From NCBI GenBank assembly GCA_000432775.1, contig HF990401.1, forward strand, positions 18,798-82,797: 64,000 nucleotides of DNA, read 5' to 3'. Both the position numbers and the translations under genes were made by a program. This stretch comes from Alistipes sp. CAG:831. Lineage in GTDB: Bacteria > Bacteroidota > Bacteroidia > Bacteroidales > UBA932. Below the pieces are notes generated by a model that saw only the letters and a list, made by a program, of their open reading frames with translations, had not been told where the DNA came from and did no database searches. Below are positions 50,054 through 59,619 of this stretch, piece by piece; positions within the stretch are counted from its first letter, which is position 1; every line of letters begins with the position of its first letter.

Positions 50054-51943
50054 ATGAAAAGACCTTCAGGCCTTGTATTGCTGCTGACAGCAATGTTATC
50101 ACTTTTTGCTATCTATTCATGCGAGGAGAAACCCGGTCCTACAGAACCGGCAGCTCTGACTCTTAATCCCTCCGAAGAAATCGTCTTCGACGCAAAAGGC
50201 GGGACAAAGACCGTTAAAGTCACTTCCAACAGAGAGTGGTCCGTTGAATCCGACCAGCCCGACTATTTCGCAGTTCAGAGAACCACCGACACGACTTTTA
50301 CAGTAACTGCCGAACCTAATGAGAATGAGGAGGCTGTTCCTGCGGCAATCATCACAGTCACAGCCGGAGAGGGCAATGACTCCGTAACGAAGACTCTTAA
50401 CGTCAGCCAGAAAGGCAAGGATCCCCTGGTGCTTGCCATCACCCTGGAAAATATCACAGCAACATCCGCAGACATGAAGGTGGTACCGTCATACGACAAT
50501 GCAAGGTACTACTACGATGTCCTTGCAGTCAGCGTGCTCAATGAGCATCACTCCGGTGACCTCGCCGTCTACATGGAAAACATGATGGCTGAGGCAGTCA
50601 ACAACTTCGGTGATGTCGAATCGGCACTGGAGGCCATCTGCAGCACAGGAGAGCAGACCTGGCAGTTCACAGGGCAGATTCCTGAGACAGAATACATCGC
50701 TTTCGCCGCCGGTCTGGACGACGAGGGAAAAGTCTCGTCCGGGATCGCCTCTGAAAAATACACTACCCTGGCCCTGGAGAATGCCGACTTCGACGTAGTA
50801 TTCGCCAACATCATTCAGGACGGTTTCGACTATACCGTCATCCCTTCCGACGAGACTATGACCTACTACCACTGCATCCGCCCGGTAGTCGGATACAACG
50901 AACTCTCTGACGAAGATCTGCGCCAGACTATCATCAATGAGGATTCCTTCTTTATTGATTTCTACGCTACCAGCGGAGAAACCACATACACCAATGAGAA
51001 TGTATATCTTGCCAGCACCGGATATATGGTGCTCGTATTCGGATGGTCAGGAGGTGCCCCCACTACTGAAATAGCCAGATTCTACACCAGGACCGAAGCT
51101 CCCGCTACCGCTCCGGAAGAATGGACTTTCTCCTTTAAAGTAGACGGAATCACATCCAGAAGTGCCTCTATAACCATCACCCCCTCCGACGAGTATGTCC
51201 CTTATCTCTACGACGTCATCGCTGAGAAAGACTATGAGTCCTACAAGGATAACATGAACGGCTATGTAAAGCAGTACATTGAAGAGAATATAACCAATCT
51301 GGATTACGAACGCGGTGACGGAGAGCAGGGGTACACCTATTATTCTGTTCTTGAGCCCGGCACAACCTACTACATCTGGGCCGCATGCGTGGACGAATAC
51401 GGAGATGTCATAAAAGTAGCAGTGAGCGAGCCGTTCACGACCCTTCCCAAGAAGGAGAGCAGCGCTACAGTATCCGCCGAGATCACCGGTTACTTCAACG
51501 GTGACGAACTCGCGGAGCTCTACCCTGATGACTACAGCGACGGAAAGGGCATGGCATACGTGCAGGTAGAATTCTCCGCCAACGAGGATGCCAGCACATG
51601 GTACGGAGGCATGTTCAAGGAGGATCCCAATGACCACACCTCCAATATAAGCGATGACGAAATAGCCGACATGCTGATAAGCGGAGGTACCTGGTGCCCT
51701 ACCGGAAAACTCTACTGGGCTGACTGGGACGCAGAATACACCATTCTGGCCGTTGCCATAGGAAAGGACGAGAATTACAGTAAGGTATTCCGCCTCACCA
51801 CCACCTTCACCAAGGACGGAGCCAGCGACATATCCGAGTTCGTAAAACCCGAGAGCCCCTACGCATACAACGCTTCCGAAAGCAGTCTTGAAATCCCCGC
51901 CTACACCCCTAAGGTCGTTATGTACAGGACAAAATCCGAATAA
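50054..51943 (+). CDS. BACON-domain surface lipoprotein
   Basis: Protein of 629 residues with a lipoprotein signal (LLLTAMLSLFAIYSC, Cys23). The BACON domain (about 35-115) shows IVFDAKGGTKTVKVTSNREW and KTLNVSQKGK. Three related beta-sandwich repeats follow, each beginning with LxxxxATSADMxxxPS-like sequence (near 130, 255 and 360) and ending in an Fn3-like TEYIAFAAGLDDEGKVSS or TTYYIWAACVDEYGDV. BACON proteins bind glycans or mucins, or act as spacers. It stands alone with a strong bidirectional terminator behind it. Confidence 0.85.
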   Translation: MKRPSGLVLLLTAMLSLFAIYSCEEKPGPTEPAALTLNPSEEIVFDAKGGTKTVKVTSNREWSVESDQPDYFAVQRTTDTTFTVTAEPNENEEAVPAAIITVTAGEGNDSVTKTLNVSQKGKDPLVLAITLENITATSADMKVVPSYDNARYYYDVLAVSVLNEHHSGDLAVYMENMMAEAVNNFGDVESALEAICSTGEQTWQFTGQIPETEYIAFAAGLDDEGKVSSGIASEKYTTLALENADFDVVFANIIQDGFDYTVIPSDETMTYYHCIRPVVGYNELSDEDLRQTIINEDSFFIDFYATSGETTYTNENVYLASTGYMVLVFGWSGGAPTTEIARFYTRTEAPATAPEEWTFSFKVDGITSRSASITITPSDEYVPYLYDVIAEKDYESYKDNMNGYVKQYIEENITNLDYERGDGEQGYTYYSVLEPGTTYYIWAACVDEYGDVIKVAVSEPFTTLPKKESSATVSAEITGYFNGDELAELYPDDYSDGKGMAYVQVEFSANEDASTWYGGMFKEDPNDHTSNISDDEIADMLISGGTWCPTGKLYWADWDAEYTILAVAIGKDENYSKVFRLTTTFTKDGASDISEFVKPESPYAYNASESSLEIPAYTPKVVMYRTKSE

Positions 51944-51971
51944 GACATATCTGCCTTGCAGGGCATAAGAA

Positions 51972-52005
51972 AATGCCGGCGGGACATCATGTTCCTGCCG
52001 GCATT
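51972..52005. terminator. Bidirectional terminator between convergent genes
   Basis: Arms AATGCCGGC (51972-51980) and GCCGGCATT (51997-52005), extended by GGGA/TTCC, with A-rich sequence on the left and CATTTTA on the right. It serves the BACON gene (ends 51943) and the subtilase gene (ends 52027). Confidence 0.8.
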
Positions 52006-52026
52006 CATTTTATCCGATCGGCCAGG

Positions 52027-54708
52027 CTACAGTTTGGCGACATCGGCCGTTACCGTACTGCGCTTGCCGGACCGGTCAGTGAAGGAAAATTCTACAGAAT
52101 AGATACCTCCCGGCAGTCCGGAAAGGTCGGCAAAGGCAGGTTCGAAAGGAGAGGACTCCAGACCGTAGCGGGTCAGTACCTCACTGCCGTTAGAGGACTT
52201 TACTCTCAACAAAGCTCCGAAGACCGGCTCAGGAGTCCTGAGCCACAATGTATCCAGAACAGGGTTGGGGTAGATGTCAGCAGGCCGTGAGGCATCGCGG
52301 ACCAGCACGCCGAATGAGAGTGCGCTGGTGTCACCGGCAGCATCAGCTGCCACTATCGTCAGCTGCTCCATACCGTATCCAGCTGCAAGTACGGTGAGTT
52401 TGCCTCCTGAGATGCCCGTCTGGACCGTCCCCTCATCCTCCCCGGCACGCACCTCATATCTGAGAGGCTCTCCGTCAGGATCTGTGAAAATAGTATCAAG
52501 ATCCAATACCACAGAGGTTCCCAGTCCATTGAGCAGGATATCACCGACAGCACCCACTGTCAACGGAGCATTGTTCGGCAGGACAGTGTAGGAAAGGGAA
52601 ACTTTTGTTTCAGACTTGCCGTCGGAAACAGCAAGCAGGATTTCATGCCTTTCTCCCCTGGACGAGGCCGGCTCCATGAGCCCGTTCACATATACGGTCA
52701 GCACGTCATCCTCGATCCTGGCCGTAAGAGCGGGACTGTCGGGACTGAATGAGGCTGTAAGACCGTCTCCCTCAGCATCCGTGACGGAGAACAGGATAGT
52801 ACCTGTTTCATAAGTCTTGACTGTCAGGTCTGTCTCGCCAACCGGTACAATGGAAGGAGGAGTATTGTCTGTCGTCATATATGAGATCTCCTCCGACAGA
52901 GACGAGCGGTTGTGGACATTGTCCAGCGCCTCTATGCGGAACCAGTACTGAGTCAATGGCTGCAGTCCTCTGAACTCTACTCTGATTGTATCCCCGGCAT
53001 TGATGCCTTCCACGGGAAGCTGCGCCACCATCACTCCCTCTGTAGGGTTATCGGGATCAAAATCTACAAGAGAGGATGTATGGCAATAGATATTGTACTG
53101 GGCAGGAGTATTGCCCGGACTATCGGAATCATAAGTGGCCGTCCACTGAAGAACTACACTGCCAGCAGTCGCCGAAAGCGCCTCGAAGTCTGTCACAGGC
53201 TCGGGAGGCTCCGGGTTGTATGAACTCAGACACAGGGCGGCATCTATCATCCCGAGTCCGAGACGGCCCTTGTAGGCAGGATTATAATCATATACCTCGC
53301 TCTTAGTACCTGCCAGCAAGGTATACCAGCAGTTGTCCTTGGTAAATCCAGGACCGCCATAGGCCGAAACCACCAATGCCGCAATACCTGAGACATGGGG
53401 ACAGGCCATGGACGTGCCCTGAAGGCCGCCATAATCCCCGCCTGGGAAAGTGCTTATCACATATTGGCCCTTGTAGGCATCTCCACCTGGAGCACAGACA
53501 TCCACCCATTCACCGTAGTTGGTATAGTACGCCGCCTGATAGTCAGCGCCTATGGCTGCCACTGACAGCACCTTGTCATACATGGCGGGATAGCCGTAGG
53601 TTGAAGAGCTGTTACCGGCAGCGAAGACGGCCAGTCCACCCGCCATTGGTCCAGTCTGGTTTCCGTTCTCGTCTATACCGGCATACACGATAAAGTAATC
53701 TATGGCCGCCTTGAGAGACGCCGACATCTCTCCGCCGACGCCCCAGCTGCACTGAGCTATGACAGCCCCGTTGTCGGCCGCATAGACAAAAGCCTCCTGG
53801 ATGAACGCTCCCAGCTCGTCCTGACTGGTCTGGCAGGACATCAGACGGGCTCCTGGCTGACCCGCGGCCTTGTCGCCACCGGCGACGCCAGCAACGCCGA
53901 CGCCGTTGTTGTTCACAGCAGCCACAGTTCCGGCCACATGGGTTCCGTGCTCCTGAGGCACGATGGCGCCGTTACTGGTCTCTCCATCTGAAGTGGTGAA
54001 ATTGTAACCGTAGATATCATCCACATAACCATTACCGTCATCATCCACGCCTTCTGCCCCGTAGGCCTCAGACTCGTTGACCCACATATTCTCCGCCAGG
54101 TCCTCATGAGCATAGTCAACACCTCCGTCCACGATAGCGACTATAACCTCCGGACTGCCGACAGATGTCTTCCACGCCTCCAGGAGATTGATATCCGACC
54201 CGGCCTCCGACATGATGGTAGAGCCGTCATTGCAGTAGTGCCACTGATCCGGAAGCATCGGGTCATCGAACCGGTAGACATCTCCGTCAGACGCAGGCAC
54301 GTCATCGAGTATCGCCGTAGGCACATACTCCACGGACTCCACAATATCCGATGAGAGGACATCTCCTGCTGCACGGGTGAGCTGTACCTGAGGGTCAAAC
54401 GACACCACGTACCACAAGTCCAGTCCGGCCTCTCTCTTCCTGGCCTCGAAACGCTCAGGGCCAGTGAACAGCCGTCTTACGGACTTTACTCCCAAGTCAG
54501 CACAGGTACTCTGCAGGGAGAATACCCTGTCCTGTCCGCTGCGACTGACTTTGACTACAATCAAGCCTTCCTCCACCTCTCCTACCGGACGCGGAACCTG
54601 CTTCTCTGTCTCTGTTTCTCTAAAATGCTGTTCTCCGTCCCTGCTGCAGCCGGTGCAGACAAGGAGGAGAAACAGCACGAACCAATATTGCACACGATTC
54701 ATATTCAA
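52027..54708 (-). CDS. Subtilisin-like serine protease (S8) with lipobox and T9SS-type C-terminal domain
   Basis: Protein of 893 residues. The N-terminus VLFLLLVCTGC places a lipidation cysteine at 21, followed by an inhibitor-like propeptide region. The S8 catalytic domain has Asp194 (AIVDGGVD), His254 (HGTHVAG), oxyanion Asn366 (AAGN) and Ser433 (GTSMACPHVSG). A fibronectin III domain lies at about 510-615, then cadherin/Ig-like repeats. The end starts DIYPNPVLDTLWLRT and has GGIYSVEFSF, the form of T9SS type A sorting domains. It is the last gene of a surface operon, 4 bases after the BACON-like lipoprotein. Active-site residues are all present. Confidence 0.88.
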   Translation of the reverse strand: MNMNRVQYWFVLFLLLVCTGCSRDGEQHFRETETEKQVPRPVGEVEEGLIVVKVSRSGQDRVFSLQSTCADLGVKSVRRLFTGPERFEARKREAGLDLWYVVSFDPQVQLTRAAGDVLSSDIVESVEYVPTAILDDVPASDGDVYRFDDPMLPDQWHYCNDGSTIMSEAGSDINLLEAWKTSVGSPEVIVAIVDGGVDYAHEDLAENMWVNESEAYGAEGVDDDGNGYVDDIYGYNFTTSDGETSNGAIVPQEHGTHVAGTVAAVNNNGVGVAGVAGGDKAAGQPGARLMSCQTSQDELGAFIQEAFVYAADNGAVIAQCSWGVGGEMSASLKAAIDYFIVYAGIDENGNQTGPMAGGLAVFAAGNSSSTYGYPAMYDKVLSVAAIGADYQAAYYTNYGEWVDVCAPGGDAYKGQYVISTFPGGDYGGLQGTSMACPHVSGIAALVVSAYGGPGFTKDNCWYTLLAGTKSEVYDYNPAYKGRLGLGMIDAALCLSSYNPEPPEPVTDFEALSATAGSVVLQWTATYDSDSPGNTPAQYNIYCHTSSLVDFDPDNPTEGVMVAQLPVEGINAGDTIRVEFRGLQPLTQYWFRIEALDNVHNRSSLSEEISYMTTDNTPPSIVPVGETDLTVKTYETGTILFSVTDAEGDGLTASFSPDSPALTARIEDDVLTVYVNGLMEPASSRGERHEILLAVSDGKSETKVSLSYTVLPNNAPLTVGAVGDILLNGLGTSVVLDLDTIFTDPDGEPLRYEVRAGEDEGTVQTGISGGKLTVLAAGYGMEQLTIVAADAAGDTSALSFGVLVRDASRPADIYPNPVLDTLWLRTPEPVFGALLRVKSSNGSEVLTRYGLESSPFEPAFADLSGLPGGIYSVEFSFTDRSGKRSTVTADVAKL

Positions 54709-54712
54709 TACA

Positions 54713-55975
54713 TCAACCTGTTATCACATCTTCCCAATATTCAGGACGTCCTGTCCATTCTCCAGTTATCCTGTGTGGGTAGCGCGAGTCATCCACGAAG
54801 TCGAACTTAAGGGTGAGAGTGCCGTCACTGTTGTTGGTGACAGTTATCGTTCCGCCCACTATCGGTGTGTCGCAATAACCATATCGGACGTAGTGGGTGA
54901 ACCATGATCCGGTAACAAATGTGCTTGTCCTGGTACCTGTATAAAATGTTCCGGCCTCCCTACTCGTAGAGCAGACATACTCACCGTCGGGGATACCCTT
55001 GTCCACAGTCGTCTCCTCCGAGTACAGAGTAATGTCAAAGATATCTCCAAATCCAACAGGAGGTGCGACATAAATAGACCAGCCCCAGGCTCGGGACATC
55101 TTGCCGTAGAAAGTGGCCTGGCAGATCTCATGGTCACTCAGGTCTGCAGCAATATCCCGTTCAAGGGTAGACACAGCCTCGAGATCCTCCAGTCCGCCGT
55201 AGGCGTTGCAGCCGACATAATACACCAGACTGTCCTCGCCGGTAAAATACGCTTCATACCTGTAGCCTCCATCCTCAGCGGCTGTAACCTTGATGGAGCC
55301 CTCGGTCAGGACAGTAAGGGACGCGAAGTCATCGGAGGTCTCATTGGTGGTAAAATACAGTGCATCGGTGAGAGTTCCGAAAGAGCCGTCAGCACCCAGA
55401 CTGTACTCGCCCTCAGCCAGTCCTCTGGAACTGGCCTCGCTGTTCTCCAGCGGAACTTTGATCCACAGGGTCGTACTTCCAGGAGAAGAAAGCACGGCAT
55501 CCGAGAAATACAACTCGGCATATAGAGTATCCTCGGATGAGGAGATTGTATACAGTCCCTGATAATCCACTGCGTCCATCCGCACGTCATATCCTAAACC
55601 GCTCTGTTCCACGACAAACTCCGCTGTCAGCATAGTACCGCCATACATATATCTCACAAGCACTTCACTGCTCCTCGGGTCTCTCTCCCCATAAGCGCTT
55701 ACTACGAAAGACACCGCAGTATCGGAAACCGAAAGTCCGTCTATCCAGTCGGCACCGCACTCCGCATTGGCGGCCCCGCCCTCTACCGGGAAGGCAAGAG
55801 TGAAGCCCATACTGAACTTGCCTCCTTCCGCAGGAAGCGTCAGAGCGGTATCCGCAAGAATCAGTTCATTCTCCTGTTCCTCCCCTCCATCGGGTTTCTC
55901 AGTACAGGATACCGGCAAAACAAGGGGCAGCAGCAGTGCTGCCCCCCAGAAAAGAATTGATGATAAATGTCTCAT
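54713..55975 (-). CDS. BACON-like surface lipoprotein
   Basis: Protein of 420 residues with a lipoprotein signal (ALLLPLVLPVSC, Cys24). A BACON-like domain (about 38-130) has LTLPAEGGKFSMGFTL and VRYMYGGTMLTAEFVVEQSG. A larger beta-rich C-terminal domain contains two similar strand clusters (GEYSLGADGSFGTLTDALYF and GEYVCSTSREAGTFYTGTRT) that look like an internal duplication. No enzyme motif. It lies between the LRR lipoprotein gene and the subtilase gene in the same direction and could be a substrate or partner of the protease. Confidence 0.78.
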   Translation of the reverse strand: MRHLSSILFWGAALLLPLVLPVSCTEKPDGGEEQENELILADTALTLPAEGGKFSMGFTLAFPVEGGAANAECGADWIDGLSVSDTAVSFVVSAYGERDPRSSEVLVRYMYGGTMLTAEFVVEQSGLGYDVRMDAVDYQGLYTISSSEDTLYAELYFSDAVLSSPGSTTLWIKVPLENSEASSRGLAEGEYSLGADGSFGTLTDALYFTTNETSDDFASLTVLTEGSIKVTAAEDGGYRYEAYFTGEDSLVYYVGCNAYGGLEDLEAVSTLERDIAADLSDHEICQATFYGKMSRAWGWSIYVAPPVGFGDIFDITLYSEETTVDKGIPDGEYVCSTSREAGTFYTGTRTSTFVTGSWFTHYVRYGYCDTPIVGGTITVTNNSDGTLTLKFDFVDDSRYPHRITGEWTGRPEYWEDVITG

Positions 55976-55995
55976 TTTACGAACTGGATGTATTT

Positions 55996-57681
55996 TTAGT
56001 CAAGGTCCCCTTCTTTCAATCTAACGGCGTCAGCACCTGAGTTCAAGTCATATACCCACCAGCCCTTGGCAATCAATGATGAAAGATGTGCTGCTGTAAA
56101 GTCATTGCCCTCATCTGCGAAAGCAGAAAGACCGCTGTCGATGACATATATACTGGCCGCATCACTCTCCTCATGCTGAGGCAGAGCCTCGATTATGGCA
56201 TCAAATGTCCCAGAGGTGAGCTGGTTGGAGCAGATTTGTAGAAGGTTCACTTCTGTAAATCCGGATAAGTCAATATCTGTAAATTTGTTTCCCTTAATCT
56301 GAAGTGTCAGGACCTTCTCCGGAGCAGGCATGGCCTGCAGGAAAGAGGCGTCACTCATGCCCATATTGTAGGCATAAAGTTCCGTAATATTGCCATTCGC
56401 GGAGAGATCCAGACTACCAAGAGTTTCAGTTCCTCCTAAACTAAGTACAGTCAACTCCGGATTATTGGAGACATCCAGCAATGTCAACGGATTCCCGTAA
56501 AGATTGAGGAAGTTGAGCAAAGGCAGTCCGGACAGGTCTATCTCGGCAATCTCGTTGTTCCAGATATTGAGTCTCTGCACTTTGGATATTGACCCAAACT
56601 CAATGGAGGTGACAGAGGTGCTGATGCAGGAGAGAGAAATAAGCTCTGGATTGCCGGATACATCCAATGAGGTCAGGGCCGTACCGCTGACATCCAGTGT
56701 ATCGAGAAGAGGAAGGCCGCTAAGGTCAATCTGAGCAAGATCGGGTATGCTGCTGAGATTGAGGTAATGCAGTGAGGAACTGGCGCTGAGGTCAAGTCCT
56801 TCGGCAGAAAGTCTGTTGCCCATCAGATTGAGACGCTCGAGATAGTGGTTGCCGGTGATATCGATGTCCGTAATGAACTGGATGGTCATGGACAGATCCG
56901 TAACCCTGCCGTAAATGGCCACATCTGGATTAACAGCGGGATCGAAAGGATACTGAGCCAGAGTTCCAAAAGTCTCGACTTTCTCGCCCTCATCCTGCAC
57001 ACTGTTTGCATTCAGGTCAATCCACACTTCATCGCGGAATTCCTCGGGAGCGTTCATGGTAATCCTGAGGTTACCGAAACGGTATGTGCTCGTGAACCGG
57101 ACTACCGGCACAGCCTCCACTGTCACGGCCACCACAGCCTCCTGACCGGAAACTTCATCTTTCAGTACAACATTGCTCTCACCTTCGGACAGGGCGCTGA
57201 TATTCAGAACCGAGCCCTCTACCACAGCAGACACCACTTCGGCATTCTCGACTGTTGCAGTATAATCTCCATTGCCTGATAGTATGTCAATACTGACGGT
57301 ATGCCCTTCCTGAAGGGCCTCCTCATAAGAAGACAGGAGAAGACCGTCATGCACGGTCACTGAGAGGAAGAGATTCTCACCTGTCTGAAGGTCGGTCACA
57401 GTCACTACTGCGCTGCCGGCGCTGACACCTTCGACTACCACTGCCGGGGAGCCGTCACTGACTGCGGCCACCGAGACGGAGGCAACCTCCTGCTTGTCGG
57501 TGACGGCACCGATCTCTCCGCTGCCGCCTGCGGTCATTACGGTATCCTTCTGACCGGTGGTAATAATAATGGAGTTTGTTTCGAGACTGAGTTCGTCATA
57601 CTCGGGCCCAGGCTGCTGACAAGAGAAGAGAAGCCCGGCTGCGAGCGGAAGGCTGAACAGGAAATGAACAATTTTTTTCAT
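55996..57681 (-). CDS. Leucine-rich-repeat surface lipoprotein with Ig-like domains
   Basis: Protein of 561 residues. The lipoprotein signal LPLAAGLLFSC gives Cys21. Two Ig-like (Big_2-type) domains lie at about 30-190 (VVVEGVSAGSAVVTVTDLQT, NISALSEGESNVVL). Leucine-rich repeats of about 21 residues run from about 285 to 520, for example LPLLDTLDVSGTALTSLDVS and LPLLNFLNLYGNPLTLLDVS. The architecture is that of BspA/internalin-like adhesins. First gene of the surface operon, downstream of the AraC-type regulator gene by 120 bases. Confidence 0.85.
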   Translation of the reverse strand: MKKIVHFLFSLPLAAGLLFSCQQPGPEYDELSLETNSIIITTGQKDTVMTAGGSGEIGAVTDKQEVASVSVAAVSDGSPAVVVEGVSAGSAVVTVTDLQTGENLFLSVTVHDGLLLSSYEEALQEGHTVSIDILSGNGDYTATVENAEVVSAVVEGSVLNISALSEGESNVVLKDEVSGQEAVVAVTVEAVPVVRFTSTYRFGNLRITMNAPEEFRDEVWIDLNANSVQDEGEKVETFGTLAQYPFDPAVNPDVAIYGRVTDLSMTIQFITDIDITGNHYLERLNLMGNRLSAEGLDLSASSSLHYLNLSSIPDLAQIDLSGLPLLDTLDVSGTALTSLDVSGNPELISLSCISTSVTSIEFGSISKVQRLNIWNNEIAEIDLSGLPLLNFLNLYGNPLTLLDVSNNPELTVLSLGGTETLGSLDLSANGNITELYAYNMGMSDASFLQAMPAPEKVLTLQIKGNKFTDIDLSGFTEVNLLQICSNQLTSGTFDAIIEALPQHEESDAASIYVIDSGLSAFADEGNDFTAAHLSSLIAKGWWVYDLNSGADAVRLKEGDLD

Positions 57682-57801
57682 GGGTCCTTTTGCTTTTAGA
57701 GATTAATAATTTTGGTTTCACGATGTAAAATTATCCATGAAACAACTGATACACAAGGATTGCGTATTACCGCTCGATAAATTTTACCCAGCAGGAAAAA
57801 T

Positions 57802-59493
57802 TCACTCTTCCCGGCCCTTGCCCTTGATTCTCCGCATCTCCTCCCGATAGCGGGCAGGAGGGACCCCGGTCTCTTTCTGGAAAGACCTGTAGAACACGGA
57901 AATGGACGTGAACCCCAAATCCTCGCACAGGGCTTTCAGGGGAGTATTGTTCTCAGTATCCTGAAGCACGCTCACTGCTTCTTCTATCCGGTAGTGGTTG
58001 ATGTAATTATAGAAGGACATGCCGCTGCAGGTATTGATTTCCTTGGAAACATACGAACGGTTGGAGTCAAGCATGGCGGCAAGCCGGTCCAGGGACAGGT
58101 CCTTCTCCCGATAGACCTTCCCGGTCCTCATGAGATGTTCTATCCTGTCATACAGCGAGCCGGTAGAAGCAGGTTCACACCTCTCTGCGCGGACTTCTTT
58201 ATGAGCCTCCTTCTCATGCTCTATAGCCGCAGACATACGGTAATGGTTCTCAACCAACTGTCTGTACATCCTGTTCTTTTTCTTATAAAGGTAGAAGACC
58301 ACGGCGAGGATAACTATCAGCACGAAAAGCAGGACGCCTCCGACAAGCAGACGGTGATTGGCCTTCATCAGCTCCAGCTCCCGCTCACTGATCTCCTTCT
58401 GGTGCTGAATAGAGGTGAAGCGGACATACAGCCTGTTGAACTCCCGCTCACTCTCAGCCTCCTGCCGCTGCATGACATCGTACTGCCGGTAATACTCATA
58501 AGCGGCTACGGAATCTCCTGTCCTGGCACACACATCCGAAAGTCCGAAAAGGAAACCTCCCACCGCTTCGATATTGCGCCGTTCTGAAGCAAGGCGCAGT
58601 CCGGTCTCGAACATCGTCCTGGCCTCGTCCAGGTCTCCGGCCTCCCTGAGAAAATCACCATAAGTGAGGTATATGCCTATCCTGGCAGAATAATCGTCTA
58701 TCCTGTCGTTCATATCAAGAGCCTTGCGGTAACTCCTGCGGGCCTGACCGTAATCACCCTGCGCCTCATATATCGAGCCGGCCAACTGCCATGCTATCTG
58801 CTCGTACGATGAATCATGCTTGCTGAGGGCGATGTACATCACCTCATCGGCGTATTTCATGGCAGAATCATACTGCTCCCGCAAGCTGTACATCTCAGAC
58901 AGCAGGACAGTAGCCGAAGGGAGTGTATAGTTGTCGTGAGATTCCTTGCACAGAACATAGGCATCTCTGGCATAACTGTAGCCGGCTGTGTCCTTCCTCA
59001 CTCCGTAGAGATGGGCTATATTGCAGAGCAGAAGCCTCTCCTGATAATCCAGCCCGGCTTCGCGGGATATATCCAGCGCCTCCAGGAAAAACTTGAAGGC
59101 TTCGGCGTAATTCATCTCTATCTGCACCGCCAGTATGGCCTTTACATTGTTCATAATGATTTTAAGGCCGGCATCATTTCCCGCCGTAATACCAGGCTCG
59201 ACCTCATCCAGATAATAGTACACCGAGTCGTACTTGCCTGAAGGCATATATGCCTGAGCCAGATGTATGCCGGCGCACTCCTGAGCATATCTGTCATGGG
59301 TTGCCATGGATTTGTTGTAAACCTCAAGCGTGGAATGGATAAGTTCCTCATACCGTCCCTCGACAGTCAGACTCCTCCATCGCTCTCTCAACACATCCAG
59401 ACTGTCCGCAGCCGCATATGGCACGCCTCTGAGCGCTGCCTGAATCAGCACCGCAGCGATGATAATGCAAATCAGATACAAACACCTTCTCAT
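57802..59493 (-). CDS. Membrane-bound TPR/AraC-family transcriptional regulator
   Basis: Protein of 563 residues. It has an N-terminal signal-anchor (CLYLICIIIAAVLIQAAL) and a periplasmic TPR region of about 330 residues (WQLAGSIYEAQGDYGQARRS, GIYLTYGDFLREAGDLDEAR). One membrane segment (LLVGGVLLFVLIVILAVVFYLYK, near 375-397) is followed by a C-terminal AraC DNA-binding domain (about 455-555; LDRLAAMLDSNRSYVSKEIN and GFTSISVFYRSFQKETGVPP). It presumably senses a periplasmic signal and acts directly on DNA. The likely target is the surface operon just downstream. Confidence 0.88.
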   Translation of the reverse strand: MRRCLYLICIIIAAVLIQAALRGVPYAAADSLDVLRERWRSLTVEGRYEELIHSTLEVYNKSMATHDRYAQECAGIHLAQAYMPSGKYDSVYYYLDEVEPGITAGNDAGLKIIMNNVKAILAVQIEMNYAEAFKFFLEALDISREAGLDYQERLLLCNIAHLYGVRKDTAGYSYARDAYVLCKESHDNYTLPSATVLLSEMYSLREQYDSAMKYADEVMYIALSKHDSSYEQIAWQLAGSIYEAQGDYGQARRSYRKALDMNDRIDDYSARIGIYLTYGDFLREAGDLDEARTMFETGLRLASERRNIEAVGGFLFGLSDVCARTGDSVAAYEYYRQYDVMQRQEAESEREFNRLYVRFTSIQHQKEISERELELMKANHRLLVGGVLLFVLIVILAVVFYLYKKKNRMYRQLVENHYRMSAAIEHEKEAHKEVRAERCEPASTGSLYDRIEHLMRTGKVYREKDLSLDRLAAMLDSNRSYVSKEINTCSGMSFYNYINHYRIEEAVSVLQDTENNTPLKALCEDLGFTSISVFYRSFQKETGVPPARYREEMRRIKGKGREE

Positions 59494-59510
59494 TGCGATT
59501 ACATTTCACG

Positions 59511-59518
59511 CAAAGATA
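59511..59518 (-). promoter_or_regulatory. -7 element (TATCTTTG) for the TPR/AraC regulator
   Basis: Minus-strand TATCTTTG, 18 bases before the ATG at 59493. No TTTG at the -33 spacing. Confidence 0.5.
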
Positions 59519-59561
59519 AAAACTTATTATAAAAAAGTAACGCCACGACGGCACTCATATA

Positions 59562-59599
59562 AAGAGGCCGGAAGGATAGATGTGTCCTTCCGGCCTCTT
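59562..59599 (-). terminator. Terminator of the rplM-rpsI-rpsB-tsf operon
   Basis: Perfect 15-base stem AAGAGGCCGGAAGGA / TCCTTCCGGCCTCTT (59562-59576, 59585-59599) with an 8-base loop, followed by TATAT on the minus strand. It lies 21 bases past the tsf stop. Its CCGGAAGG core resembles the local palindromic repeats but is longer. Confidence 0.8.
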
Positions 59600-59619
59600 C
59601 TATGCTGTCCCTTATGGGA

